This document shows positions 52,601 through 56,963 of a stretch of 64,000 nt of DNA, in pieces. Position 1 is the first letter of the stretch, and every line of letters starts with the position of its first letter. A program made the position numbers and the translations under genes. The notes beneath the pieces are model-generated. The model searched no databases, had not been told where the DNA came from, and worked only from the letters and a program-made list of their open reading frames with translations. Source of the DNA: Hepsetus odoe. Its lineage: Eukaryota > Chordata > Actinopteri > Characiformes > Hepsetidae. Location of the stretch: contig CM029387.1 of the NCBI GenBank assembly GCA_017165825.1, forward strand, positions 17,453,561 to 17,517,560, written 5' to 3'.

Positions 52601-53815
52601 AACAAAAACCTTTTTCATTTTTTGGCATAAAGACCGGTTGAAAAATTAAACGACTGGTTAGAGAAATGTCATTTTTGAATTTTGTAGAATATGGGCTCTT
52701 TAATTAAACGGAAGGCATTCACTTTGCATTAACTAATGTAAATGTTTTTTTGGGTTTTTTTTTGTTTTTTTAGACAATTGCTCAACTGGTGACGGAGAAA
52801 GACTTGGCTGAAGGCAGACTGTATCCTCCTCTCACCAGCATTCAGGGTGTTTCCTTCAAAATAGCAATGAAGGTGAGACCAGTCTATCAAAAATCATGTG
52901 TCTGCAGTAAATCTGCTGCCTTTTGATTACAGCTCCGTGCTCCGCTGGAAGGTTGGACGGTACTTTTGCACAGAACTGTGTAAACACGTCTGCAGGGATT
53001 TTTTCTTTTACAGCACCATCCTGCTCCAAGTCCAGTTCATATAGAGGTGAACGTGGACACGATGGAGCACGTCTGCGACAACAGATGCGACTTGAACAAC
53101 GACATGACAATCATTATTTATATTTCTGAAAGCGTTCTTTGTTTACAGCTTTTTTTCCACACCTGCCTAAAACCTTTGCACAGTACTATATATATCAGCT
53201 TATTTATTTTGCATGTTACTAAAAATTACTTAATAAAAGAACCACGGAAATTATTAGACTACTCACTCACTCAGTCATTTTCATAGCCTCTGGTCCTAAT
53301 TAGGGTTGCGTGGGGGTTGCTGGACCCTATCCCAGCTCACACAGGGCGCAAGTCGGGGAAACACCCTGGACAGGTCGCAGGGCAGACATGCAGACATACT
53401 GCAGGTCTTCGGGCAAACCTTAGCTCCCGGAGGAAACCCACACGGACAGAGGGAGCGCATAGAAACTCCACAGAGAAATGACCCGGACTGTCCCGCCTGG
53501 GAATCGAACCCAGGACGTTCGCTGTGCCGTGCCGCCTTATAAAAACATAAACTTTCCGGATATTTGTGAACGTAAATGTATGTCTATCAGATTAGTATGT
53601 TCAGACTGACCCTGCTCTTTGTGTGTTGTCTGTCTTTTCTTTCACAGATTGTTGAGTTTGCGTACAAACAGAAGATGGCAACACTGTACCCCGAACCGGA
53701 CGATAAAGAGGCGCTCGTCCGGTCGCTCGTCTACAACACGGATTATGACAATTTCGCTGTGGATTCTTATAGCTGGCCGGTGGAGGCCATGTCTGTTCAA
53801 AACTGCAAACTGTGA
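3954..53815 (+). CDS. me3: Mitochondrial NADP-dependent malic enzyme, spliced gene, 12 exons in window (5' end missing)
   Basis: Malic enzyme converts L-malate to pyruvate and CO2 while reducing NADP+; ME3 is the mitochondrial NADP form. Exons: 3954-4103, 23798-23873, 25125-25286, 32757-32860, 48023-48132, 49154-49251, 49383-49496, 49794-49899, 50171-50313, 50580-50753, 52774-52872, 53648-53815. All introns are GT/AG and every junction keeps frame, giving 500 residues plus stop. Human ME3, as I know it, has about 498 residues over the same span, so roughly 105 N-terminal residues with the targeting peptide lie upstream. The YTPTVGLAC, GKLALYTACGG, FEDFAN, FNDDIQGT, GAGEAAMG, ALSNPTSK and GQGNNAYVF blocks are all present. 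CYGMGIPVG, GLTFRRPR and the DSYSWP carboxyl end fit ME3 rather than ME1 or ME2. The Lys before ERF in exon 8 corresponds to the NADP-selecting lysine. Confidence 0.96.
4240..4610 (+). mobile_element. Tc1-like transposon relic
   Basis: Degenerate transposase 3' half: aagaatggttggagggacat, caaagagttcaaggtgttga, gcatctgtgggatatggagg, aatccatggaggcccaacct and cttaaaggatctgctgctaa agree with a widespread fish Tc1 family (EHLWD-like and MEAPP-like segments). Frames are broken. Confidence 0.75.
5551..5811 (-). mobile_element. SINE family 1, full length
   Basis: Reverse copy from the tail (aagtgaaaagtgaaagtgac) to the head (ccactaggccaccgctgcc), with little decay. Confidence 0.9.
7497..7733 (+). mobile_element. 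SINE family 1, full length but diverged
   Basis: Starts ggggcagcagtgacctag, has the core ccttgagcaaggtactg and ends cactttcactt. The B-box region is partly lost. Confidence 0.85.
8310..8530 (-). mobile_element. SINE-like family 2, degraded copy
   Basis: Reads in reverse like a common teleost repeat: gtctttagactgtgggagaa, cccactcggacccagactcc and an end with cttaaccaccgtatcactca. Confidence 0.6.
8590..8908 (+). mobile_element. SINE-like family 2, degraded copy
   Basis: Forward copy with tgggtttcctccggaagctc, acagtccaaagacatgctca, gatgctaaattgcccc and an end resembling accctaatcgggacaggtgg. It forms an inverted pair with 8310-8530. Confidence 0.7.
9353..9611 (-). mobile_element. Chimeric SINE: family 1 head joined to family 2 tail (copy A)
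   Basis: Read on the minus strand, 9611 to about 9490 is the family 1 tRNA head and core. From about 9485 to 9353 it continues as GCGATGGGCTGGCGACCTGT and a GGATGGATGGATG tail, belonging to family 2. The same junction recurs at 21061-21246 and 29971-30193. Confidence 0.85.
11180..11371 (-). mobile_element. SINE family 1, partial
   Basis: Reverse copy with body, core (accatgctgagggctacctc, diverged) and head ending ccactgccctg. Confidence 0.75.
12099..12222 (-). mobile_element. SINE family 1, head and core
   Basis: Reverse copy with ccttgctcaagggtacctga and the end ccctaaccactag; the tail is absent. Confidence 0.75.
14196..14285 (+). mobile_element. SINE family 1, core fragment
   Basis: Contains ggttgccctgaggcaccctt to the atgggtt body; the head and tail are missing. 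It abuts an inverted copy at 14286. Confidence 0.7.
14286..14452 (-). mobile_element. SINE family 1, tail and core
   Basis: Reverse copy from aagtgaaagtgactattctt to the core ccttgctcaagggtacctca. With the preceding fragment it forms a short inverted pair. Confidence 0.8.
15497..15549 (+). repeat. GT microsatellite
   Basis: Nearly pure GT dinucleotide run. Confidence 0.97.
16001..16221 (-). mobile_element. SINE family 1, near full length
   Basis: Reverse copy from tandem gtgaaaagtgaaagtgac to ccactaggcccccgctgcccc, with a short deletion in the body. Confidence 0.85.
17270..17590 (+). repeat. Degenerate tandem array with X-box-like palindromes
   Basis: Irregular repeats centred on ccatttccatggttac. 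The best copies are GTTTCCATGGTAAC at 17333-17346 and gtttccatggttac near 17547, which fit the RFX X-box half-site pair. It lies in me3 intron 1. Confidence 0.5.
18161..18206 (+). repeat. GT microsatellite
   Basis: GT run with one CG interruption. Confidence 0.97.
18491..18609 (+). repeat. GT microsatellite
   Basis: Pure GT to 18558, then impure to 18609. First of a cluster of repeats to 19362. Confidence 0.97.
18824..19198 (+). repeat. GA-rich tract with two pure GA runs
   Basis: Pure GA at 18824-18854 and 19138-19198, with purine-rich DNA between. The serine/leucine frame on the minus strand is incidental. Confidence 0.95.
19296..19362 (+). repeat. CA microsatellite
   Basis: Pure CA run of about 33 units. 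Confidence 0.97.
21061..21246 (-). mobile_element. Chimeric SINE: family 1 head joined to family 2 tail (copy B)
   Basis: On the minus strand the family 1 head and core (21246 to about 21140) pass at ...GCTCCTCCCTGCGATGGGC (about 21128) into the family 2 sequence GGCGACCTGTCCAGGGTGTG. The 3' end is truncated near 21061. Confidence 0.85.
22283..22529 (+). mobile_element. Solo LTR of an LTR retrotransposon
   Basis: This 247-bp unit starts TGTCACGG and ends GCTACA, and is flanked by the direct repeat AATCC (22278-22282 and 22530-22534), a 5-bp target duplication typical of Ty3/gypsy-type integration. A TATA-like ctatttaag near 22363 and AATAAA at 22464-22469 fit promoter and polyadenylation roles inside an LTR. 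No internal coding region is present, so it is a solo LTR left by recombination. Confidence 0.85.
23082..23225 (+). repeat. Teleost interspersed repeat fragment
   Basis: The start tttagcagacactcttatcc agrees with a very common fish repeat opening. The rest (cccctggagcaagatggggt, ggacacact) is decayed. A shorter, similar piece may lie at about 3800-3860. Confidence 0.55.
23798..23873 (+). CDS. me3: me3 coding exon (second in window)
   Basis: This 76-bp exon lies between acceptor cactttcag and donor gtgagg. With the AG of the previous exon it encodes RGLFITIHDRTHISTLLQ and then SWPERDIR. It matches the GLFITIHD-GH-ATMLNSWPED block of ME3 but is more diverged here (THIST instead of GHLAT). It has no start codon in frame and is easy to miss; I placed it from the phase and splice sites. 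Confidence 0.94.
24615..24765 (-). repeat. Unclassified repeat, copy 2
   Basis: Inverted partial copy of 34365-34535: gacatgaagcagagaagaaa, aacccctttatctagaacct. Similarity is high but with a short deletion. Confidence 0.65.
24810..24982 (-). mobile_element. SINE family 1, partial
   Basis: Reverse copy with ccttgctcaagagtaacc, a small deletion in the core, and the end ctcactgctgccccc. Confidence 0.75.
25125..25286 (+). CDS. me3: me3 coding exon (third in window)
   Basis: This 162-bp phase-0 exon encodes AVVVTDGERILGLGDLG, CYGMGIPVGKLALYTACGG and a stretch ending LDVGTDNE. The Arg of GERILGLGD contacts the substrate in malic enzymes and the Lys of VGKLALY corresponds to the catalytic lysine (Lys183 in human ME2). 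Tyr after GLGDLGC is an ME3 feature; ME1 has Asn. Acceptor is tctttgcag, donor gtatgt. Confidence 0.97.
25557..25745 (-). mobile_element. SINE family 1, internally deleted
   Basis: Reverse copy with the tail gaagtgaaagtgatta, core ccttgctcaagggtacctca and the end agaccaccactgc. Confidence 0.8.
25863..26283 (-). other. Unidentified open reading frame in me3 intron 3, antisense
   Basis: The minus strand is open for about 140 codons from the edge of the GT/CA microsatellite to TAA at 25863. The first ATG is at 26216 (117 codons), but the frame runs upstream through a hydrophobic KLILALFLRSFASGLPV stretch. Then come FGPADDDGVYTD, an FWALGCFSPMCFF segment and a charged part with NEGKNWRRRFIQRDLL and HYVDWSVKPSQNL. 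The composition looks protein-like, but I recognise no family. It could be a decayed exon or retrocopy, or chance. Confidence 0.3.
26275..26318 (+). repeat. GT microsatellite
   Basis: Pure GT run just 5' (on the minus strand) of the unidentified antisense frame. Confidence 0.97.
26782..26926 (+). repeat. GA and CA microsatellites
   Basis: Pure GA at 26782-26837 and CA at 26895-26926, separated by 57 bp of unique sequence. Confidence 0.95.
27634..27847 (-). mobile_element. SINE family 1, near full length
   Basis: Reverse copy from gtgaagtgaaagtgacta to accattaggccacta, with a core deletion at the gtgcctactg step. Confidence 0.8.
28184..28239 (+). repeat. GT microsatellite
   Basis: GT run with one TA interruption. 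Confidence 0.97.
28345..28800 (+). repeat. Degenerate array of GTTCTAGA motifs
   Basis: At least six gttctaga or close variants (about 28350, 28410, 28647, 28705, 28765, 28789) in decayed repeats with tctgatgttct spacers. No reading frame. Confidence 0.45.
29640..29880 (-). mobile_element. Tc1-like transposon relic
   Basis: tttggtttgaccaccgttat, gatggacattccaaagttct and tgtcaagatgatcccatcc are decayed forms of a fish Tc1 family read in reverse. Confidence 0.6.
29971..30193 (+). mobile_element. Chimeric SINE: family 1 head joined to family 2 tail (copy C)
   Basis: The family 1 head (ggggcagcggtggcctagtg) and core run to about 30100, then the family 2 tail ggctggcgacctgtccaggg, ending aaaatgactgactgactg. 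It shares its junction with copies A and B. Confidence 0.88.
30230..30645 (+). mobile_element. Tc1-like transposon relic
   Basis: Same family as 4240-4610 and older: aatgagttcaaggtgttttc, ctcggatctcagtctgttca and gcatctgtgatctgtgctgg. No open frame of length. Confidence 0.6.
30738..30968 (-). mobile_element. SINE family 1, near full length
   Basis: Reverse copy from agtgaaagtgaaagtgac to the head ccaccactgccc; the core reads ccttgctcgagggtacctca. Confidence 0.82.
31455..31925 (+). repeat. Degenerate minisatellite, about 35-bp period
   Basis: Repeated variants of caagtctnaagtctagtctt and gagtcaatacaggcaag appear about a dozen times with heavy drift. It lies in me3 intron 3. Confidence 0.75.
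32446..32479 (+). repeat. GT microsatellite
   Basis: Pure GT run 90 bp before a TA run at 32571-32588. Confidence 0.95.
32589..32712 (+). mobile_element. SINE-like family 2, 3' fragment in a TA microsatellite
   Basis: Contains gggctggcagcctgtccagg to aggacaagcggcccagaaaa with a gactgactga tail. TA repeats (32571-32588 and 32711-32727) flank both sides, probably the duplicated target. It ends about 45 bp before an me3 exon. Confidence 0.85.
32757..32860 (+). CDS. me3: me3 coding exon (fourth in window)
   Basis: This 104-bp exon encodes ELLKDPLYIGLRHKRIRG and then QAYDELLDEFMEAITD plus two bases of an Arg codon. It matches the ELL-DPLYIGL...DEFM block of the malic N-terminal domain. Acceptor is tctctgcag, donor gtactg. 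Its upstream intron end is a TA microsatellite holding a SINE fragment, so only about 30 bp of ordinary pyrimidine-rich sequence precede the acceptor. Confidence 0.96.
33814..33854 (+). repeat. CA microsatellite
   Basis: CA run with one TA interruption. Confidence 0.95.
34335..34715 (+). mobile_element. Unclassified repeat, probably Tc1-like, copy 1
   Basis: Starts with gcaaaagtttgcacagtg and ends with gacttttgcacaatactgtg, which look like Tc1-type termini. The interior ggttctagataaaggggttc to gatcactgtgtggatt is shared, inverted, with 24615-24765. Confidence 0.6.
36107..36137 (+). repeat. TA microsatellite
   Basis: Pure TA run. Confidence 0.95.
36442..36540 (+). repeat. CA microsatellite
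   Basis: Long CA run, pure from about 36472 to 36530. Confidence 0.97.
37004..37236 (+). mobile_element. SINE family 1, near full length
   Basis: Forward copy with ggtggcctagggtttaggg, core cccttgagcatggtactg and the tail aatcactttcatt. Confidence 0.82.
37555..37605 (+). repeat. GT then GA compound microsatellite
   Basis: GT to about 37589, then GA. Confidence 0.95.
38330..39312 (+). mobile_element. SINE family 1 interrupted by a Tc1-like element
   Basis: The head and B-box part is at 38330-38420 and the rest resumes at 38949 (cctttgagcaccccataactg). The remote tail at about 39270-39312 ends cactttcacttcgctttcactt. The insertion falls in the GGTACC of the SINE core at a TA. Confidence 0.85.
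38421..38946. mobile_element. Tc1-like element, non-autonomous, inserted in a SINE
   Basis: About 526 bp. Terminal inverted repeats of about 60 bp (CTGTGCAAAGGTTTTAGGCA at the left, mirrored to TGCCTAAAACTTTTGCACAG at the right) are bounded by TA. The interior is a decayed remnant of transposase sequence with no intact frame. Confidence 0.88.
40700..42392 (+). pseudogene. Decayed non-LTR retrotransposon (LINE) reverse transcriptase, split by a SINE
   Basis: Fragments in different frames read as a fish LINE reverse transcriptase. They are a WWWNSEVQECI segment near 40865, QQYGFMPSKSTTEAMFA with DLEKAYDR at 41462-41600, then GLHQGSVLSPFLFAIGMD and MFADDIVIC (41980-42110), the FADD being the polymerase metal site. 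EEFKYFGSTVQ follows near 42270. The end at 42340-42392 (gatccgctgtggtgacccct and an aagaagg tail) resembles known fish LINE 3' ends. The endonuclease part is missing, frames are broken, and a SINE sits at 41650-41880. The clade (RTE-like or other) is uncertain. Confidence 0.85.
41650..41880 (-). mobile_element. SINE family 1 inside the LINE
   Basis: Reverse copy from gctattcttgccattgtg to ccactagactaccactgccc. LINE reverse transcriptase sequence flanks both sides. Confidence 0.82.
42510..42713 (-). mobile_element. SINE family 1, old copy
   Basis: Strongly diverged reverse copy with the core ccttgcacatgggtacctca and the end ccacttagccacacctgcc. Confidence 0.7.
42770..42862 (+). mobile_element. 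SINE family 1, head fragment
   Basis: Contains gggactaggccctatgatcg, gggttcaaggcc and a diverged core; truncated at both ends. Confidence 0.6.
42876..43000 (+). mobile_element. SINE family 1, internally deleted
   Basis: Begins ggggctgtggtggcccagtg and skips from the B-box region (gaccagtaggttgcc) to the body tgctgcacagcgtgtg. Confidence 0.65.
43128..43350 (+). mobile_element. SINE family 1, near full length
   Basis: Starts ggggcagcagttgtctagtg, with cagtaggttaccctgaggta and the end cacaaatgacaatgagtcac. Confidence 0.8.
43834..43947 (-). mobile_element. SINE family 1, head and core
   Basis: Reverse copy with ccttgctcaagggtacctca and the end agaccaccgttgctgc. Confidence 0.78.
43971..44122 (-). 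mobile_element. SINE family 1, tail and core
   Basis: Reverse copy starting gtgaagtgaaaatttgtc and ending inside the core at ccttgctcaag. It lies beside the previous fragment, so the two may be pieces of separate tandem insertions. Confidence 0.75.
44237..44271 (+). repeat. GGAT tetranucleotide repeat
   Basis: About eight GGAT units. A CATC version with the same motif in reverse is at 17661-17690. Confidence 0.93.
46150..46412 (+). mobile_element. SINE family 1, near full length with a short head duplication
   Basis: Forward copy: agcggtggccttgtgtg, a repeated ggactaggcctcaagattgg, core cctttgagcaaggtaccg and the tail tagccactttca. Confidence 0.8.
46500..47075 (-). mobile_element. Probable decayed DNA transposon
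   Basis: Segments such as tccatgctaactgtggggac, gcttggtctcatcactcaga and gtccaggtgctcttcctgct resemble reverse-strand Tc1-like transposase. No frame survives and termini are not visible. Confidence 0.45.
47733..47978 (-). mobile_element. SINE family 1, full length, close to an me3 acceptor
   Basis: Well-preserved reverse copy from gatgtgaaagtgacaacc to ccactaggccaccactgc. It ends 44 bp before the me3 exon at 48023. Confidence 0.88.
48023..48132 (+). CDS. me3: me3 coding exon (fifth in window), metal-binding residues
   Basis: This 110-bp exon encodes YGRDCLIQFEDFANINAF, then RLLNKYRNKYLTFNDDIQ and the first base of Gly. The Glu-Asp of QFEDFAN and the Asp of FNDDIQ are the divalent-metal ligands of malic enzymes (Glu255, Asp256, Asp279 in human ME2 numbering). 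The acceptor follows ctttatttgcag with a good branch-point-like ctaat at about 47995. Donor is gtactg. Confidence 0.97.
48660..48887 (-). mobile_element. SINE family 1, diverged
   Basis: Reverse copy starting aaagtgaaagtgactac, with the core cattgctcaaaggtactt and the end ccccaaccactt. Confidence 0.75.
49154..49251 (+). CDS. me3: me3 coding exon (sixth in window)
   Basis: This 98-bp exon starts with GT, completing Gly, and encodes TAAVAVAGLLAALRITKS then KMSDHTIIFQGAGE. The GAGE at its end opens the GxGxxA dinucleotide-binding loop, which is completed by the next exon. Acceptor is cacccctcag; donor gtgagt is a strong consensus site. Confidence 0.97.
49383..49496 (+). CDS. me3: me3 coding exon (seventh in window), NADP-binding fold
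   Basis: This 114-bp phase-0 exon encodes AAMGIAELIVMAMEKEGV then PHAECLRKIWMVDSKGLIVK. It finishes the GAGEAAMGIA loop of the Rossmann fold and carries WMVDSKGL, the acidic end of the second beta strand. The acceptor region has a CA repeat and a poor pyrimidine tract before gtattcag. Donor is gtgaat. Confidence 0.96.
49794..49899 (+). CDS. me3: me3 coding exon (eighth in window), NADP-selecting lysine
   Basis: This 106-bp exon follows acceptor aaaaaattag and encodes GRDHLTPEKERFAHEH, then QMKKLEDVVRKLKPTAII plus the first base of Gly. In alignment from memory, the Lys of EKERFAHEH falls at position 362, which is Lys in NADP-dependent malic enzymes and Gln in ME2. This supports NADP use. Donor is gtaatc. 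Confidence 0.95.
50171..50313 (+). CDS. me3: me3 coding exon (ninth in window)
   Basis: This 143-bp exon completes Gly and encodes VAAIAGAFTEQIIRDMAE, a middle part with PIIFALSNPTSKAECTAE, and ends CYTFTK. ALSNPTSKAE contains the conserved Asn (Asn421 in ME2 numbering) that contacts malate. AAIAGAFTEQI fits ME3 better than ME1 (AAIGGAFSEQI). Acceptor ggatctcag, donor gtattg. Confidence 0.97.
50580..50753 (+). CDS. me3: me3 coding exon (tenth in window)
   Basis: This 174-bp phase-0 exon encodes GRGIFASGSPFDPVTLPD, then a segment with PGQGNNAYVFPGVALGV, and ends DDIFLITAE. The GQGNN asparagines line the active site. The donor gtaaca runs straight into a CA microsatellite. Acceptor is atattacag. 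Confidence 0.97.
50757..50816 (+). repeat. CA microsatellite at an me3 splice donor
   Basis: CA run starting within the donor gtaaca of the tenth me3 exon in the window. Confidence 0.97.
50817..52773 (+). other. me3: me3 intron 10 of the window, remainder
   Basis: Contains one SINE (52204-52416) and otherwise unique AT-rich DNA with no recognisable element. Confidence 0.8.
52204..52416 (-). mobile_element. SINE family 1, near full length
   Basis: Reverse copy from gaagtgaaagtgattttg to ctctcaccgctgccccg, with a core deletion at ctcaagagtaattg. Confidence 0.8.
52774..52872 (+). CDS. me3: me3 coding exon (eleventh in window)
   Basis: This 99-bp exon encodes TIAQLVTEKDLAEGRLYP then PLTSIQGVSFKIAMK, matching the EGRLYPPL-IR-VS-KIA block near the malic enzyme C terminus. 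A long T-rich pyrimidine tract precedes acceptor tttttttag. Donor is gtgaga. Confidence 0.96.
53109..53187. mobile_element. Terminal repeat of a Tc1-like element
   Basis: The sequence from tatttctgaaagcgttcttt to acctgcctaaaacctttgca plus cagtac matches the right terminus of 60150-60699. The left part in this intron is not recognisable. Confidence 0.75.
53258..53545 (-). mobile_element. SINE-like family 2, full length
   Basis: Reverse copy: tail ctcactcactcagtcatttt, gctcacacagggcgcaag, ccctggacaggtcgcagg, ccggaggaaacccacacgga and the tRNA-like end gggaatcgaacccaggacg (a B box in reverse). This is the best copy of family 2. Confidence 0.85.
53648..53815 (+). CDS. me3: me3 last coding exon with stop
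   Basis: This terminal exon encodes IVEFAYKQKMATLYPEPD, then a stretch with EALVRSLVYNTDYDNF, and ends SYSWPVEAMSVQNCKL before TGA (53813-53815). YPEPDDKEALVRS and the DSYSWP-EAM ending are ME3-like. Acceptor is tttctttcacag. Confidence 0.97.
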   Translation: MVEFAYKQKMATLYPEPDDKEALVRSLVYNTDYDNFAVDSYSWPVEAMSVQNCKL

Positions 53816-53858
53816 CCAATTTACTAGTCGTGAACCAAAGAGCTGCGTATAAGCACTG

Positions 53859-53864
53859 AATAAA
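53859..53864 (+). promoter_or_regulatory. Polyadenylation signal of me3
   Basis: A canonical AATAAA lies 44 bases after the me3 stop codon. It is the nearest signal and would give a very short 3' UTR. Another AATAAA near 54468 could give a longer one. Confidence 0.65.
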
Positions 53865-54674
53865 GGTTTGGATTAATGATATGATTGTGTTCAGCAGGTT
53901 GTTTTTTGTGACATATTAGCCCTGGGTCAGACAATCTGTAAACAGCAGGTTAGTTTCAGTACTAATACAGGGTTTAGAAGAACAGTCAGTATTTTATGGC
54001 TACTGGGAAACAGGGTTAAAGTATTTACACAGTATTTGTGTGTTGAATTGTATTCTTGTTGAAATATACTGCATCCGGCCATGTCCACTAACAAAACATC
54101 ATCAATTGGGTACCTCACCACCAAGACCCTTTCCGAGGGTTTTATTTCAGCTCTGCTAAATAAAAAATACACTTTTGGAAAGAAAAAATTATGGTTTTTT
54201 TTTAAGTTTTAATAGCAGGCACAGAAAATAAAAAACAGTACATTAAATTGCATTTTATTGGTGAATGAGAAAAGATGCTGAAGCTATTTATAGAATATTT
54301 GTCTATTTTATTGCAAAACGTTGCTCACAGGAAACCACGTAGTGCTCTCCTATTACAGCATGGTGAGATAAGTCTTTAATAAGCTTAAGACTAACCAGAA
54401 CAGAGGTTTTGTTGATGAAGAGATGTTGGTGTTAATCATTTAACTGTGTTTTGCTTTGAGTTTATGAAAATAAAGAACAAACTGGTCTCAGATTGAATCC
54501 ACTTCGGGCATATTCTGTGCATCTTTATCATCTTTAACATGACTGCATTGTTATAGTTCTGCAAGACTATTAAGTGTTTAGAGTCTACTCTTCCATCTAA
54601 CTGTTTTGTACTTAAAGGACTTCACTCATGCATTCTGAGATGAAGATTAAAATTTACACCCAGTTTTAAGTTTA

Positions 54675-54828
54675 GGGCAGCGGTGGCCTGATGGTTAGGG
54701 AGTTGGCCCCAGGATCAGAAGGTCATGGGTTCAAATCCCAGACCAGTAAGCTGCCCTGAGGTACCCTTGAGCAAGGTACTGCTCCCAATAGCTGCCTCCT
54801 GCTGCAGGGTTTGGTGCTCAGCACCGCT
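54675..54828 (+). mobile_element. SINE family 1, 3' truncated
   Basis: Clean head gggcagcggtggcctgatgg, gggttcaaatcccagacc and core cccttgagcaaggtactg; ends in the body at gctgcagggtttgg. Confidence 0.85.
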
Positions 54829-54947
54829 ACAAAAAATATTCATGAGGGAGAGACGTGCCTATCAACATATCCATTAAGATACAGCCAATATCCTTCATAA
54901 AAGAATAAGATGTGCAGCAGGTTGTGTGGATCACAGGCCCTTGGTGT

Positions 54948-55375
54948 CTTCTCACTCATTTTCTTAGCCACTTGTCTCTCCCAGCTCTTATATCGAAAGC
55001 AAGGAAAACACCTTGGACAGGTCGCCAGTCCATTGCCGGTCTTTGGACGGTGAGAGGAAACCGAAGATCCTGGAGGAAACACACACAGACACAAGGAGAA
55101 GCTGCAAACGCCACACAGAAAAGACCACGACTGTCCCACCTGGGAATCAAACTCAGGACCTTCTCGTTGGGACCCCGACTGTCCCACCTGGGAATCAGAC
55201 TCAGGAACTTCTCGTTGGGACCCAGACTGTCCCACCTGGGAATCAGACTCAGGACCTTCTCGTTGAGATCCCGACTGTCCCACCTGGGAATCAGACTCAG
55301 GACCTTCTCGTTGGGATCCCGACTGTCCCACCTGGGAATCAGACTCAGGACCTTCTCGTTGGGAGGCTTATTAAA
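54948..55375 (-). mobile_element. SINE-like family 2 with a tandemly amplified head
   Basis: Reverse copy starting cactcattttcttagccac, with ccttggacaggtcgccag and gatcctggaggaaacacac. Its tRNA-like head then repeats five times as a 48-bp unit (see 55129-55363). Confidence 0.85.
55129..55363 (+). repeat. 48-bp minisatellite, five copies
   Basis: Units start at 55129, 55177, 55225, 55273 and 55321, each gactgtcccacctgggaatc followed by agactcaggaccttctcgtt and an 8-base end. Copies differ at only a few bases. Each unit carries the reverse of a B-box-like GTTTGATTCC or its one-base variant. The open frames on both strands are products of the 48-bp period (16 codons). Confidence 0.95.
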
Positions 55376-56049
55376 GCGCCATACACACTGAGAACCTTTT
55401 GCACACTATATGTTTTCGTCTAAGCTCTTGATTGATTTAAGGTTCTCGTGGTGAAACTGATTCTCCGTTTTGTCCATGAACCTCTGCAAAGGCTACAGCT
55501 TGTTGGTGGGAAGCATACTGCTTTAATTGAGGTGCATGCAAATAGAGTTCTGACTGCTGAGGTGAATGAAATGTTGTGTAGAACCAAACATATTGAATTA
55601 ATAAAACAGATCTGACACTTTGATTTGCATTCATGCAGAGAAGTTTTGCATATTCAGGAAGTGTTTAATGTTACAGTCCTAATGTAAACCTAAAAATTCA
55701 TATCACATCATTTGATGAGTCAGTTAGTGCTGGTTACGTTCTCCCCAAACAAGTTTCAAACGCTGATGAGAAATACAAATTCATGAGGCCAGAGCAGATG
55801 GGTTTGTTCTCAATATATGTGTGATAATGAGAAGCACTCCTGATGATTCTTCTGTTTCATTGCAGATCTAATCAGAACCACCTGCTTCAGAAGCGCTTAT
55901 CAGCTCAACTGTGTTGTAAATAAATTGTAAAGAAAAAAAAAATAAATTTGATGTTTTTTATTGACGCCTTGTCATTTCCTGTGTCTTGAGTATCAGATGC
56001 AGGTTTGCATTGTTGCTTCAAAGTGAGAAAATCCGGTCCCTTTCTGCAT

Positions 56050-56234
56050 GCTCTTTCAGCCTCCATGGGTTCCCCCCAAACGAACTCCAGGTTGCTCCTA
56101 CAATCCAGTCAGCTAATGCCAGGTACCCGGAGATCCTGGAGGCCGACACTTTCAGCCGTATAAGCACTGGAATAGGCTCTGGCAACCCATGTGATCCAGA
56201 AAAAGTGGCAAAGATGATGGATGAATGGAAATGA
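56050..56234 (+). mobile_element. SINE-like family 2 related, 3' part
   Basis: Contains catgggttccccccaaacga, ccagtcagctaatgccag and an end tgatccagaaaaagtggcaa followed by gatggatgaatgg, as in common fish repeat tails. The 82-codon open frame over it is incidental. Confidence 0.6.
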
Positions 56235-56963
56235 GCACAGATTGCATATTAATATATGCCATAGTGACTGCTAACTGGAATCTGGAGAGTAAAATGATGC
56301 ATTAAAATGTTTTCAGCAGATACTAGTTATGAAATGACTGACGGGTGTAGATTGGGCCACAGTGGGGAACAGGAAGCTCCAGCAGTACCTGCTTCTCTCT
56401 TTTACTGTGAGTGTGTGTCACAATACTCCCAGGACATTTTAATCATGCCATTTGTATACTTTAGACAGCGGGTGGGCGCATCTGTCATCTCAAACATGCA
56501 TATATATCTGTAGCTATTTTGTGAAGAAAACTAGAGGGAGTTTCAGACAGTTCACAGATGCTCAGAACACTGAACAGCTGAATTTTCTGTTGCTGTAGTT
56601 TCTGAATGACTGAATGATAAAACTGTTCCCTTTATCGTTTTGCCGTCTATAATATGTTTACTTGCTTATGTTTCAAGGGAATTTCCACTCACTAGGGAAC
56701 CTGATTTGTTTTTGCTCTTTTCCAGGACCGTGTGCTCTAACATACCTCAGGAAAGATGACGTCATACTGCTGATGAACGTTTAGCCTGGGGGCTATATGG
56801 CGCCGGGGTCTCCAGATTCTCCTCAGCATGTACGTTGGGTCTAGTGTCGAGCCCAGGTCAGCAGGAATGCAGCATTTGCTGCTATTGCAAATTTAATGCA
56901 AATATTTTGGATCCTTGGCCAAGTTACAGAGTTGACTAGAATCTTGAGTAGTTTAAGAAGTTT

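Noticed and set aside
3954..53815. Assignment to me1 or me2
   Set aside because: CYGMGIPVG, GLTFRRPR, AAIAGAFTEQI and the C-terminal DSYSWP-EAM favour ME3. The lysine in EKERF excludes the NAD-preferring ME2 pattern as I remember it. A sequence tree would be decisive.
54840..55391. Open frames of 163 and 159 codons with 16-residue repeats on both strands
   Set aside because: The 48-bp minisatellite has a length divisible by three, so any phase lacking a stop stays open. The DNA is a SINE head, not a gene.
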